Assembly (NCBI RefSeq): GCF_000283155.1
Contig: NW_004454163.1
Coordinates: forward strand, 25,178,899 to 25,242,898
DNA length: 64,000 nt
Reading direction: 5' to 3'
Origin: Ceratotherium simum simum
Lineage: Eukaryota > Chordata > Mammalia > Perissodactyla > Rhinocerotidae
In this document: positions 46,911 through 58,170 of the stretch, piece by piece
Position numbering within the stretch: the first letter of the stretch is position 1
Layout: each line of letters opens with the position of its first letter
Notes under the pieces: generated by a model
Seen by the model: only the letters and a program-made list of their open reading frames with translations
Databases searched by the model: none
Told to the model about the DNA's origin: nothing
Made by a program: the position numbers and the translations under genes

Positions 46911-47318
46911 ATGGTAAATTGGAGTGGCTTAAAATGACAGAAATTTATTCTTTCCCAGTTCTGGAAGCTGAAAGTCTGAAACCAAGGTTCAGAAGGGCCA
47001 TGCTCCCTTTGAAGCTCTAGGGAAGAACACTTTCTTGCCTCTTCCAGCTTCTGGTGGCTCCCAGAATCCTTTGCTTCCCTTGGTTTGTAAATACATGACT
47101 CCAATCTCTCCGTCTGCCTTCACACCTTCTTCTGTATTTCTGTGTGTCCTTTGCTGTCTCCTATAAGGACACTCTCATTGGATTTAGGGCCCACCCTAAA
47201 TCCCATCTCAACCCTTACCTTAATTACATCTGCAAAAACCCTATTTCCAAATACGATCATGTTCTGAGGTTCTGGGTGGACACAAATTTGAGGAAGACAT
47301 GATTGAACCCAATACAGT
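46911..47318 (-). mobile_element. MLT1-type (ERVL-MaLR) solo LTR
   Basis: Plus strand reads agtggcttaaaatgacagaa, agttctggaagctgaaagtc, cttccagcttctggtggctc, ctataaggacactctcattg, gatttagggcccaccctaaa and tctgcaaaaaccctatttcc, ending gaacccaatacag. This is the reverse complement of an MLT1-class LTR. No internal retroviral sequence is attached. Confidence 0.8.
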
Positions 47319-47774
47319 TGGAGAGTAAAGAAGGAGTAGTGCCCATGGTGGCAGGTTGGGGAGGGGCCAAAGCTGTGCATAGCGAGAGGAACTCTTCTGG
47401 AGATGAAAATCGAGTTTTGGAACCCAGAGGTGACCACAGAGCATTAAGCATGCCTTAGAAATCCTGGGAAGAATGCTGAACTTCCCAGAGTCATGCATAG
47501 GGGCATTAGATGTTGAAACTAGAGGACTTGACAGCATGTAGGCGGTTAGCACTCTGGGCTACCATGCAATTGTATAGACCTGTGTACTATGAGTCCTATC
47601 TGAAATCTGGCTCTCTCCACACTTACCAGGTCTTTTCCATTGAACCAGATCAACCTGCCAACTTTAGGACCTACAGATATGCTTAGCAAGACATTTTGCA
47701 CTTTTGAACAAACTGCACAAAAGACCATTGTGCCATGCTTGGGCTTATCTGCCTTCTGGTCCATTCTTCTCCTG
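47319..47774. other. Unassigned sequence
   Basis: No gene or repeat recognised. Overlapping minus-strand frames at 47120-47552 extend from the LTR and carry no domain. Confidence 0.4.
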
Positions 47775-48237
47775 TCTGCTAGGGTGGGGTGGCGAGGCTG
47801 ACCTTTGAACGTTGGGTTTCCAGGCTCCCATGTCAGAGGGCTTCCAGCTCCCAGTGGGAAACACTAGTGAGAAATTATAAGGTGGGAGGAAGAGAGAAGT
47901 CAAGGCATCTCCCCTCCCCACCAACTTCGGGCAGCTTCTCCAACCACAGCTGTATCTCCTTCTAGACGCCAGCTCCATAGTCAGGTCTACCTGGGTCAAG
48001 CGTCCATTGGATGATTCCAGTCCCTGGGCTCTGGTAACAAGGTCCCCTCTCTTTGTCCTCGAGCCTAAGAACGGCAGGGGCTTCTTGCTGCTGCTAAACT
48101 CTGCATTCCCTCACTAGCACTTCACAGCTCTTCCATCACTCCTGTAACTAATTAACCAACTGTCTGTATTAAAAATCCATCGGTTTTATATATTGCGATT
48201 GGTTTCTGTTTTCCTGGTTGAAGCCTAACTGATACAA
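47775..48237 (+). mobile_element. Probable old LTR or LINE 3' segment, family not named
   Basis: The layout (gcttccagctcccagtggga, aggtgggaggaagagagaag, ggctctggtaacaaggtccc, agaacggcaggggcttcttg, ggtttctgttttcctggttg, cctaactgatacaac) fits a medium-reiterated mammalian repeat that ends in actgatacaa. I recall the pattern but not its name. Confidence 0.45.
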
Positions 48238-50090
48238 CTGCAAATGTTAAGAGAGGAAAGAAAGAAATTTTCCATGAATGTAAATTAGTATATTAGTTAC
48301 ATTAATAAACAACATGTCAGTATATTAGTTTACACTGATAGATATATGGTATAATACTCATATCTGCTCTAATCACTATGAGGTCTTTCATGGTGGCTGG
48401 TGGGGACTTTGCAGGTCAATCCAGTGCTGGAAACACCATTTCTTGTAACAAATGACTATGAGGCTGGCTGCTGCAGCTAAAGTTGCTCAGAGTTACTCTG
48501 AGATCAAGGCTCAGGGCTCAAAATCCTTCTCTTAGTGTATCAGCGAAATATGTCAATATTTGAGGAATGTCACATCCCATGACTCTTTTGTGTTACATCC
48601 GTTCGTCTGGCTGTCACCCCTCAATAAAGTGGTATCAACAGTGGTGACAGGTTTGCAGGGTCAGCCTTGGCAAAACGAGGGAGAAGGCTCAGCTTGTCAT
48701 CAGTACCCTTGTCCTCTCTACTGTGACCTCGTTAGGGCTTTTCCAGAAACTTCCTGTCTTTCTTTCTTTTCTAGGCTTCTGTATGCTGCCATGGCCTTGA
48801 GACTTTCCACTTGGGAGGGAAGATCTCATCAATGCTTTACTCTTAATTTTATGCCTCCCTTCCCAGGACTATTTACATGCTTTCTTTGCTTCCAGGAAAA
48901 GAAAAAAAGGAAAATTCCAAATACCTTGGTACCTGGGAAGGGGAGATATTTAGCAACAAGGAGGTCCCATCATCCCTGGAGTCATCTTTCATTAGAAACA
49001 ACCCAGCCCCTTCCATAAAAGATTCCAGCCCTTCCCAGACAGAAATGCTAACAACTTTGGCATTTAGAAGTCACACTGTGGTGCAGATATTGATACCTCA
49101 GACCAGGATTCATCATCCCTGATACCAGATGGTATTTGAGACGTGGGATTGCCCCCCTTGCTCCTTTAGTACTATTCCCTCTTGCAAACAAAAGCTTTTT
49201 ACATGGTGAGTAATTTGTAAAGCATAAATTGAACTCATAAATGGATACTTATTTTTACGTAAATCTTGGCAAACTGAGGCAGCTACTTTACAGAGGTGAT
49301 TAAAATTTAAAAGGCAGCATTGTGAGTAGAAGATAATAAAGGGTTGTTATTTATAATGGCCATATTTACAATAAAATGCTAAATTTATTTTAATAAATAA
49401 TAATTTTATATTTATGGACAGTCATTTATAGACAAGACAATAAAAACTTCCGTTTCTGCTTACTGGATTTTTCTGCACAGCATATAAATCAAATCCTTCA
49501 CTCAATACTGTATTCATACTTTGAGCTTGCTATATTTTATCAGAGTAGTCAAGTCTGTTGTTTCTTAAATCTGTTTTCTTTATAAAAAATGACTTTATTG
49601 ATTTGGTCCAAGCTCAGCCCCAAATATAGCAGAATAACGCTAATGGTCCCAGAAAGAAAGGGAAATAAGAGAGCATCTTATCAGCATGTTTCAGTCACAG
49701 GTAAAAACCATGGTGGTTAGCAACTTCTCTGTACAGTAACCACTTACAAAGACCTTAAATAGGAGGCTGTTAATAGCAGAGGCCAAGTCACCACGTTTTC
49801 TTTAGGTTCTGACTTTGGGTGACTTATTTTTTTTATTTTAGCAAGTTTTTTTACTTCATTAATTTTAATAACTGTAACTGAGGACAAAGAGAAAATTTTC
49901 CTGCAGGAAAAAATATTGTGATGGGAGGTTTTTGAAAGTGCTGCCTCATTCTATCATAGAAAAAGGCCTATACCTGTGTTAATCCAAAAGACAAAATTGT
50001 CAAACTAGGTTTAAGGGGTTAAAAAACATATATATCACTAAGTTGGACCAAAGAGAAAAGTCAACATACGCTGAGATATTATGCCTAGTG
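48238..50090. other. Unassigned intergenic sequence
   Basis: About 1.85 kb. The 152-codon open frame at 48560-49018 has no known domain. The region 49240-49450 is AT-rich. No repeat is confidently recognised. Confidence 0.4.
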
Positions 50091-50240
50091 TTTTATTTAT
50101 TCAGTCAAGAATTATTTATTGAGCACATACTGTGTGCCGGGCTCTGCATTAAGTGCTACGGTGTGTTTGTAGGTGTAAAGAATGGAAAGGAATAATCAAG
50201 ACAACAAGAAACAAATTCCTTCTCATGGGAAGTGGGTAGA
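50091..50240 (-). mobile_element. L2 LINE 3' end
   Basis: Contains attatttattgagcacatac, tgtgtgccgggctctgcatt and, further on, ccttctcatgggaagtgg, the antisense L2 terminus. Confidence 0.65.
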
Positions 50241-50479
50241 AGCAACGGAACTTCGATGGATTTGGCCATCAATTTGTCTTAACAATTTCTGACTATGACC
50301 ACCCAGTTGGACCTTAAAGTTAACTCTGACAACTGAGTGAGAATCTTGTGAACCCTTAAGGATGAGCCTGGGATGCCTGCCTCCTGCCTTGTGCTCTCTT
50401 CAGCATTACAATATTGCAATCATGAAATGTCACAACCAAAGACGAAATGTTACAACTAAATAATGAATTGATTAGCTCA
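50241..50479. other. Unassigned sequence
   Basis: No feature recognised. Confidence 0.4.
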
Positions 50480-51056
50480 GTTTATCTGTTTTCATGGCTG
50501 AAGAATGACTGTAAACCTTAGACCTATCCTCATTTCCAATAAATACTATAAATACCTGCTTCATGTGGGGTTTTCTTCTAATAATGCAATATGGATCCAA
50601 AGTGTATTTGACTGTGGCCACTGATGGCTCACACCTCCCAGGAGTCATGCCTGTGTGATTCCCTTCCACAGTGACTCTGGGCTTGGCTAATGGGATATTA
50701 GTCAACACAATGTCTACGAGAAATGAATAGTGCTTGCTCATTAGGGCTTGCCCTCTTGAAATGCTCACTCTTGGAATCCAGCTACCATGTAAAGAAGTCC
50801 AAACTAGCCAGAGAGAGAGAGAGATTCCAATCTTGAGCCATCCCCACCAAGGTCCCAGACATACGCGTGGAGCTATCTAGGTTGTTCCAACCCCAGACGC
50901 CATTTGACTGCAACCATATGAGAGATCCTGTGTGAGACCAGCAGAAGAACCACCTAGTTGAGCCCCAGCCATCCTACAGAGTCACGAGGAAGGCTGTTGT
51001 TTTAAGCCACCGTGTTTTGGGGTAGTCTGTTACACAACAGCAGATACCCGAAACAT
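50480..51056 (+). mobile_element. MLT1-class LTR, forward
   Basis: Forward order: ctgggcttggctaatgggat, attagggcttgccctcttga, caaggtcccagacatacgcg, ctgcaaccatatgagagatc, gagaccagcagaagaaccac, gttttaagccaccgtgtttt and ggggtagtctgttacacaac. It ends shortly before an A-run at 51080-51092. The exact 5' edge is uncertain, as the similarity fades left of about 50610. Confidence 0.7.
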
Positions 51057-51697
51057 CAAAAGACTTTGAATAAATGTTTTAAAAAAAAAAAAAGGAAGTA
51101 AGAGTAGAGGAGGAAAAAACAAAATTTAGTTCTATATATCTAAAGATTTATGCCAAATAAACAAGTAAACAAAATTTGCTTGAGCTTTTCAGATCTTAAC
51201 CATTTCCTCAGTTTATATATAACTTTTAAAATTAATTATATTGTCACTGTGCAGTACATGTCTTCACAGATAGCAAATTCCAAAATCAACCTACCAGTGG
51301 AAAATTCACCCATGCAGATGATCCACTGTGCAAATCTGTGTGCAACTTGGTGAAAGAGCATCAAATTTAGAATCAACTGGCAAGGCTTTTGGACGTAACT
51401 ATTCCATCTCAAGGCCCACATTAACTGAAAATTGCTCTGGTGGAGTTATAAGCTGACATCTGCAAAGAATTTGCAGCGACCAGTGTTATCTAACACCTGC
51501 CTCTCCAATTAAGGACGCTGACCTTTCTGAAGTTTTAAGGAAGGGTAGTTTTTTAATTCGTTTCTCTCCAGTTATTTTAAAATTGATCTTTACATCGTCC
51601 TTGGACATTCAACCCTAAATCACATAGTGTACTCTCTCAATTTAATCACATCGAGATGAATCAAGTAGTCCAGAAAGGGTTGTCAGAAATAGCTTAC
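51057..51697. other. Unassigned sequence
   Basis: A poly(A) run lies at 51080-51092. Otherwise no gene or repeat is recognised up to the ERE. Confidence 0.4.
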
Positions 51698-51980
51698 AAA
51701 GAATGTCCAGGGGGGCCGGCCCTGTGGCTTGGTGGTTAAGTGCGCGCGCTGCGATGCTGGTGGCGCCGGGTTCGGATCCCGGGTGCGCATCGAGGCACCA
51801 CTTCTCCGTTCATCCTGAGGCCGAGTCCCACATACAGCAACTACAAGGATGTGCAGCTACGACNNNNNNNNNNNNNNNNNNNNNNNNNNNNNNNNNNNNN
51901 NNNNNNNNNNNNNNNNNNNNNNNNNNNNNNNNNNNNNNNNNNNNNNNNNNNNNNNNNNNNNNNAAAAAAAAGAATGTCCA
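51698..51980 (+). mobile_element. ERE SINE, young, interrupted by an assembly gap
   Basis: Head ggccggccctgtggcttggt, tggttaagtgcgcgcgctgc, core ggttcggatcccgggtgcgc, and cccacatacagcaactacaa are close to family consensus. The target-site duplication aaagaatgtcca is at 51698-51709 and 51969-51980. An A-run (51964-51971) survives at the 3' end. Only the middle and tail are hidden by the gap. Confidence 0.96.
51864..51963. other. Assembly gap of exactly 100 N
   Basis: One hundred N. Exactly 100 is the conventional placeholder for a gap of unknown size, so distances across it should not be trusted. Confidence 0.99.
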
Positions 51981-52527
51981 GGGGGGAATGTGGTGGAGGC
52001 AGAATAAGCAGACATCTGAGAGTTGTGGTCCTCTTTGCTTGGTTGCAATTCCTTCACAGTTTCTCTTCTTAACAGAGAACTAACAATGCTTCATGCCTAT
52101 ATTTCCCAGGGGATTCTGGGAGTTTGAAGAGGCCAAATTTTCCTACCTGCAGCTTGAAGATTAAGGACTTAGAGACTTCTTAAGAGGCTGCTTCTCTCAA
52201 GTTACTGATAGACTGAGCACAGAACTATTGACTGCTCTGAATGGGAAAAAACAGGCCCAATTTGGGGTCACCCAGCTCCAAGAATGGCAGCTGTCCACCA
52301 CGACACTCTGGGATATATATGGTGAATAAATCTCTGGTGACTGGGAAGAATTTGAATGAAAAGGAGGGTGAATTGTGAATTCTTAGGTCTAGTGGGGAAT
52401 AGACATAATTAGAAAAACATTAATTCATTAGAAGAACTGCTTTCAAATAAAATCTAAATTAACCAAACTCATCAGTGAATGTCCATTTTGAACATTTAAC
52501 TTTCTCACTTATTGTATTTTTATGAGT
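51981..52527. other. Unassigned sequence
   Basis: No gene or repeat recognised. Confidence 0.4.
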
Positions 52528-52998
52528 TGTATTGGTTTCCCATTGCTGCTGTAACAAATTACCACAGACTTGGTGGCTTAAAACAACACACATTTATTAT
52601 CTTAGAGTCTGGAGGTCAGAAGTCAGAAATAAGTCTACAGGGCTCAAATTAAGGTGTAGGCAGGACTGGTTCCTTCTGGAGACCTCAGGAAAAAGTCCAT
52701 TCCTTGCCTCTTCTAGTTTCCAGAAGCTGCTGATCCTCCTTGGTTTGTGGCTGCATCATTCCCACCTCTGCTTCTGTCATCATATTACTTTGTCCCTGAC
52801 TCTGGCTCCTCCTATGTCCCTTTTATAAGAACTCATGTGATTACATTGGGACCCACCCAGATAATCCAGGATAATCTCCACATCTCAAGATCCTTAATCA
52901 CATCTGCCAAATCCCTTTGCCACATAAGATAACATTCACAGGTTCCAGGGATTAGGATGTGGACATCTTTGGGGGACCATTATTCAGCCTATGATACA
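52528..52998 (-). mobile_element. MLT1-type (ERVL-MaLR) solo LTR
   Basis: Plus strand: tgtattggtttcccattgct, gctgtaacaaattaccacag, ggtggcttaaaacaacacac, tgattacattgggacccacc, cagataatccaggataatct, atcacatctgccaaatccct, and the end cctatgatacaa. About 470 bp, essentially full length, and less diverged than the related copy at 513-1032. Confidence 0.82.
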
Positions 52999-53479
52999 AG
53001 TCAACTCTTTTTCAACTATTGCTGTTTCTAAATCTTTCTGATTAAATAATTCTACTTTCCTGCCTCATAATTTAAGTACTATGCTGAAAAGTGTAGAGTC
53101 TTTTTTGCTGTCCAAAGAACTTCAGTGCCCAGGATCGTTGTTGTCAACAGTGAATTTTCACCGTGGAGTATTATAAAGATGCAAATGATGGAAGACTGAT
53201 GACAGGCTCCAACCAGGAGAGGGGAGCCTCCAAAGTATGGTTCCAGTGGCCAGGACTCTGTCAGAAGAGAGTGGACTATGGTAAGAGCTGCCTGGTGCCA
53301 TCCTCCAGGGGGAAGGAGGACTCAGGGCCCAGAAAGCAGGACTTGGCTTGCCTGGGAGGGGATTCATACCAGGGAAACCCACTCTTGTAAAATATCTTCC
53401 CAATTCCACCAAAGCACGTCCTAAGATGGATTGCACCAAAGATAATCACAGGATGTTAGGCAAGGCTTTAAAAGTCATA
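52999..53479. other. Unassigned sequence
   Basis: No gene or repeat recognised. Short overlapping frames on both strands carry no known domain. Confidence 0.4.
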
Positions 53480-53640
53480 GGCTCCAGGTCCCTCAACTCT
53501 ACTGATGAGGAAACCCAGTCCTGGAGATGTGAGGAGACTTACTCAGGGGCTCTTAGCAAGATAGTGGCAGAGCTAAGATTGGAACCCAGCTTTCTACGTT
53601 GCAACACCATGTCTGTTATGTTCCACCATGGAAACTTCTA
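53480..53640 (-). mobile_element. MIR/L3-related fragment
   Basis: Contains tctactgatgaggaaaccca, gtcctggagatgtgaggaga, gtggcagagctaagattgga and acccagctttctacgttgca, a reverse MIR-like order. Confidence 0.6.
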
Positions 53641-55794
53641 TATAAAAGACATACATTTCATTCATCTCAGACCCAGGGACTCGAGGTTCTCATATTTCGC
53701 CATCCATTAGGAAAGAGGAAAGTTTCAAATTTCCCGCGCCATTTCATTTAGGTGTAAGCAGCAGTCCACCTAAAACTCTGCCCTTCTCACAGCATGTGAG
53801 CAAGAATCAGGTTTGACCGAGGTCCCTTGACTTCAGACTTGCGAGGGTGGTGCTTCCACTGTCCCATTGTTCTTTTCCCCACAGCTGCTGCCTCTGAAGG
53901 GAACAAGGGAACACTCGTGCATTGAACTTGGGGGTTTCAGCAGGCAGACTTGCTGTGGTTGGTTTGATACATTCTTTCCAGACATGAAGTTTCACATGTC
54001 ATCAGGGCTCTGGGCTTTTCCTATGGAATCTTCACCAAATTTCAATGGCTAAACCCTGCAAGTTGCCAGTGTCCAGCTCTTCCACAGTGAACGAGGATTT
54101 TCCTGTGGAGAGAGGAGGGAAAATGTAGTTAGCGTTTGAATCGATAGAGCACTCGTTTCCTCTGCCCTGGTGCAATGCACCTCAACGTAGTACTTGTATT
54201 CAGAAAACTCGTCACTCCTCTATCTAATCCATATGTCTATTTACCAGGCACCTTTTATACCACAGGCTTTAATCCCAAGAGCTTTTGCAGCACAAACGCT
54301 TTTCAAGGACTCGGTTGAGAATGGGAGGCGGTCTCAATGCCTCCTAAGAAAGCAGCCCCGGGTTGAAGAAGGTTAAAGAGCGCCGTCCCACCCTCCTGAA
54401 TTCCATATGCATTCTGAGGGTGGCATTGTTCACACCAGGGTGAGGGCAGTGACTCTGGTCCTCCACACACCCCTGGCAGTGACAGTGGAGAAGGACATTA
54501 ACTTTGAACTTCACCATCCCAGCTCAGAGTCAGAGCGGCCCTGAAGGCTAAGCTGGAAAAGGCTGTGGAAAGCAGCAGGTGTTTAAGGAGGCAAAGAGGC
54601 AAAAGCATGTTGTTAGGAAAAATTGTCCTCAAGCCCTGAATTGGCCTTTTATCACTGTCACTCTGGCTTATAAACCCCTGTAACGCGTGGCTTTCAAGAA
54701 GGGGGAGCTAAGTTCAGTGCGTGATGCCCTGCCAAGAGCTTTATAATGCATAGAATACAAAAGACAAAACGTTGCTCCAGCCACATCGCTTTCCCTCCCC
54801 ACCCAACTCCCTTCCCTGGGGGGAGAATGATGAACACAGACAGCAGAATGATGCTCCTTTATTATTTCGAGGAGTTCTTTCACTGCAGATGACCTATAGA
54901 AGTGACTTAACATAGACCTGCTGGAGTTCCCACATTTTCCATGGGCTCCTCCGGCTGAGGCTAGTTGATTTCTTTGGGGTGTTATAACTATGACCTGCTC
55001 CATTAAGTAGCAAACAAAGTCCAGCTGGATATATCAAGCTCAGCTGGACTCTTTGCTTTCACACAACCTGCTTGATTAGGAGAATCGCTGTGCCCTTGTC
55101 ACACGGCGCCTCGTGCAGTCTGCAAAGATTGGGCTGCCATTGATTTCTGCATAATATGGATTCACACTGCTTTTCCTCAACAGCGTGGATTTCACACCCT
55201 GCAATAACCTTGCAAGGATTGTTTTTTCTTTCCAGTCTTCTGCTGCTGCTTCAGACTTACACTGGGGCTTAGTTCTAAAAATTTGTCACTCCTGGAGGTA
55301 ATGTGTGGCTTATTACCCAGCACTTTACGACGCATTAATTGCAGCTTGATTTAGACATTTCCCATTTGGTGACTTAGTTGCAATCGTACAAACATGTCAT
55401 GCTCTTAGTCAATAACGTGGGAGCAGAAAGAGAGCCAAACAATTACAAGTGCCTGGTTCTTCTCAGGGGAAGGACCAGGGCGATTGTTACCGTAACATGA
55501 TGCTATTTGTTTATTGGGAAGTGGTGTTTATCTGGTTCCTTTTCTTAGAGTCGTTATTCATCCTGGACCTGTCTTCAGTAGTCTCACCCTTCCATTTCTA
55601 TGCCTATTTCCCTGTTAAAAAAAAGTCATGAAGCTTGAAAATTAGTGCAGCAAGGTACAGAGGTTTTATTAAACATTCCAAGATGTTCTGCATCTTGGGA
55701 GATGCAAATCACAGGGACAAAATATTTGGTGGCCAAATCTTACCTTTATTCAATCATTATTTTAATTTATGGTGGCCTTTTAAAAATCATGAAG
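53641..55794. other. Repeat-poor region with a candidate conserved noncoding island
   Basis: No gene and no confident repeat over 2.1 kb. The part at 54880-55460 has about ten CpGs (for example cacacggcgcctcgtgc, acgacgcattaattgc, caatcgtac) and a fold-back with two CAGCTG E-boxes (agtccagctg at 55018-55027 with cagctggact at 55041-55050). It could be a distal regulatory element, but conservation cannot be assessed from one sequence. Confidence 0.4.
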
Positions 55795-56320
55795 GAAGAA
55801 TAATTCAGAAACACGTCATCATGTTCATTTCAGCATTATGTATATAGTGATTATAGTGTATATAGTGAAAATTGGAAAATAGCATAAATATCCAACAATG
55901 GAGATGTAATAAAAAATTATCACTCATTCATGTTGTGGAATAATATCCAGTCATTAAAAATTACCCACATCTATAATTTATTAGATGTTTTTAATAGACT
56001 TAGTGAAAGAGAGTTACAAAACAAATTTATAGTATAATACAATTTTTTTTACTAAAAAAAGAACAAAGCATTTTAAACATGCACATATATAATATTTTCT
56101 GGGAATATATAATACAGAAAGCATTTTAGAGATCCATATTCTAATATGTTATTAGATGTTATCCCTGAGTGGAGAAACTATGACTTTTAGTAGGTTGAAA
56201 AATAAGATATTGCCAAGAGCCCAACATTTTGCTCACAAAAACATCATTTTCATTATAGTTTATTGTACTTTTATGCATTTTCTGTTTTGTTAATATTGCT
56301 CATTTTTTATGCTTATAATA
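55795..56320 (+). mobile_element. L1 LINE 3' UTR fragment
   Basis: Contains aaaattggaaaatagcataa, atatccaacaatggagatgt, tgttgtggaataatatccag, tcattaaaaattacccacat and tatagtataatacaattttt, the order of an L1M 3' UTR. Confidence 0.72.
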
Positions 56321-56930
56321 AGGAAAGTTTCACTATTCTTGCATAGTTCTCTGAACTCACATTAGGATGGCACTTATCACTTTGTGTTATAATAATGCAT
56401 TTGCTTTCTTTTTTTTCTCTCTCCCCACCCTACAACTCACCTACCATTAACTGAGGAATCTAAGTATCTTTCATTCCTGTATCCTTAATAGACATCAATA
56501 AAATTTTGTTTAATGAATGAAAAATGCCTTATGATTGAGAAACTAAGAAGAAGTTGCCTTGAATCGACTGAAGATTGTCAAGGCATACACGTCTGTGCAC
56601 GGCGATGACATTGAGCAGGAATTCCTTTGGAATTGTTTATCCAAAGTGTGGATAGAATTGTTCTGATCTAGTTGTATTCACTGCGTATCTTCTCTTGAAG
56701 AAGGCAGTGCCACCAACACTAAACATAGAATTTTGTTATTGTTAAAGTTTTGTTGTATAGTTTTGACATTTGAAGATATGATTTAACTAGCAGTTTAATA
56801 ATTATATAACACTGCTGAATAACATTCTTTGTTCTACATGGAGAGATACTAAAATAGATGATCAAATCCTCACAGTCTACAACAAATACAGGTATTCTGA
56901 ATAATACAGCTCATTCTAATCATTTAAAAA
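56321..56930. other. Unassigned AT-rich sequence
   Basis: No gene or named repeat recognised. Confidence 0.4.
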
Positions 56931-57148
56931 AAATCTCCTGGGCCAGCCCCAGTGGCCTAATGGTTAAGTTTGGTGTGCTCTGCATTGGCGGCCCAGATTT
57001 GGTTCCTGTGCATGGACCTACACCACTCTTTTGTCAGTGGCCATGCTGTGGCGGCAGCTCACATACAAAAAGAGGAAGATTGGCAACAGATGTTAGCTGA
57101 GGGCAAATCTTCCTCAGCAAAATAAATAAATAAATAAATAAATCTCCT
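56931..57148 (+). mobile_element. ERE SINE with perfect 9-bp target-site duplication
   Basis: The body is 56940-57139: head gggccagccccagtggccta, ctgcattggcggcccagatt, gccatgctgtggcggcagct, single tail unit agaggaagattggcaacaga to aatcttcctcagc, then an (AAAT)n tail at 57119-57139. The target aaatctcct stands at 56931-56939 and 57140-57148. Unlike the copies at 7774 and 31257 it has one tail unit, not two. Confidence 0.95.
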
Positions 57149-57268
57149 AACAATGTTTAAGCCATAGGGCTAATAAAATCATCAAAAACACAGATTGATA
57201 AATCTTGCTTCCTCTTTCCTTCCCCCATCCATATTTTGGGAAGTCTAAGTAAAAGGCAAGCAGGTATC
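57149..57268. other. Unassigned sequence
   Basis: Short unassigned interval between the ERE and the GA tract. Confidence 0.4.
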
Positions 57269-57415
57269 AGAAAGAGAGAGAGAGAGAGAAACAAACAGAA
57301 ACAGAGAAACAGAGAAAGGGAGGGAGGGAAGGAGGGAGGGAGAAAGAAAGGAGGAAAAGGAGAGAGGGAGAGAGGAAGAAAGAAAGAAGGAAAACAGGGA
57401 GGGAGGGAAGCGAAG
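57269..57415 (+). repeat. GA-rich low-complexity tract
   Basis: Long purine run of gaga, aaac, ggga, ggaa and gaaa units. The overlapping frames read as Glu/Arg/Lys/Gly or Ser/Leu/Phe/Pro repeats and are compositional artefacts. Confidence 0.9.
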
Positions 57416-57698
57416 ATAAATACAACAAGATTTTATGAATTTTATGATTTTATGCAATTGGATAATTAAACCCCACTCATCAAGATTTCCTTGCATTGAT
57501 ACATTGAGCATTATCTACAGAAGACTGTCTAAATGTCTACCTACCTCTTAAAGTCTTTCTAGAAGCAGCAGTGAACATGCTGGATTTAGAAGGCTGAAAG
57601 TGATTTAACTTACTGAAAATGGATAGCATGAATAAGACTGAAATTTGCCAGTTGAGAGCAATTCTAGGGAGCAAACTAGTTAAACCAAATGAGAGATA
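57416..57698. other. Unassigned sequence
   Basis: No feature recognised before the Tigger element. Confidence 0.4.
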
Positions 57699-58168
57699 CA
57701 GTAGTCCCTTCTTATCCACGGGCATATATTCCAAGACCCTCAGTGGACGCCTGGGACTGTGGATAGTGCTGAACCCTATATATATACACTACGTTTTTCC
57801 CTATATATTCATACCTATGATAAAGTTTAATTTATAAATCATGCACAATAAGAGGTTAATAACAATAACTAATAATAAAATAGAACAATTATACAATAAA
57901 CTGTAATAAAAGTTATGTGAATGTGGTTGCTCTCAAAATATCTTATTGTACTGTACTCACCCTTCTCTTGTGATGATGTGAGATGAGAAAATGCCTACGT
58001 GATAAGATGAAGTGAGGTGAATGACATAGGCATTGTGACATAGCTGCATAGGCTACTACTGACCTTCTGAGGATACATCAGAAGGAGAATCTTCTGCTTC
58101 CTCATTGAGGTTGACCGGGGGTAACCAAAATCTCAGAGAGCAAAACCGAGTGTAGAGAGGGTCTACTG
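57699..58168. mobile_element. Tigger-type mariner element (MER44-like), nearly full length
   Basis: Begins cagtagtcccttcttatcca and ends gagggtctactg, flanked by TA on both sides (57697-57698 and 58169-58170), the TcMar target duplication. The body has ttccaagaccctcagtggac, ataaagtttaatttataaat, ataactaataataaaataga, atcttattgtactgtactca and catcagaaggagaatcttct, all Tigger/MER44 hallmarks. The terminal inverted repeats are imperfect. There is no transposase, so it was mobilised in trans. Confidence 0.88.
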
Positions 58169-58170
58169 TA

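Noticed and set aside
51709..51800. tRNA-like A and B boxes in ERE heads
   Set aside because: These are the promoter of a SINE derived from a tRNA. No cloverleaf with a proper anticodon arm and acceptor stem is present, so no tRNA gene is called.
51703..52083. Frames running through the N gap on both strands
   Set aside because: They include about 34 unknown codons and the ERE SINE, so they are artefacts of the gap.
57236..57511. Lys/Glu/Arg-rich frame over the GA tract
   Set aside because: Pure translation of a simple repeat.
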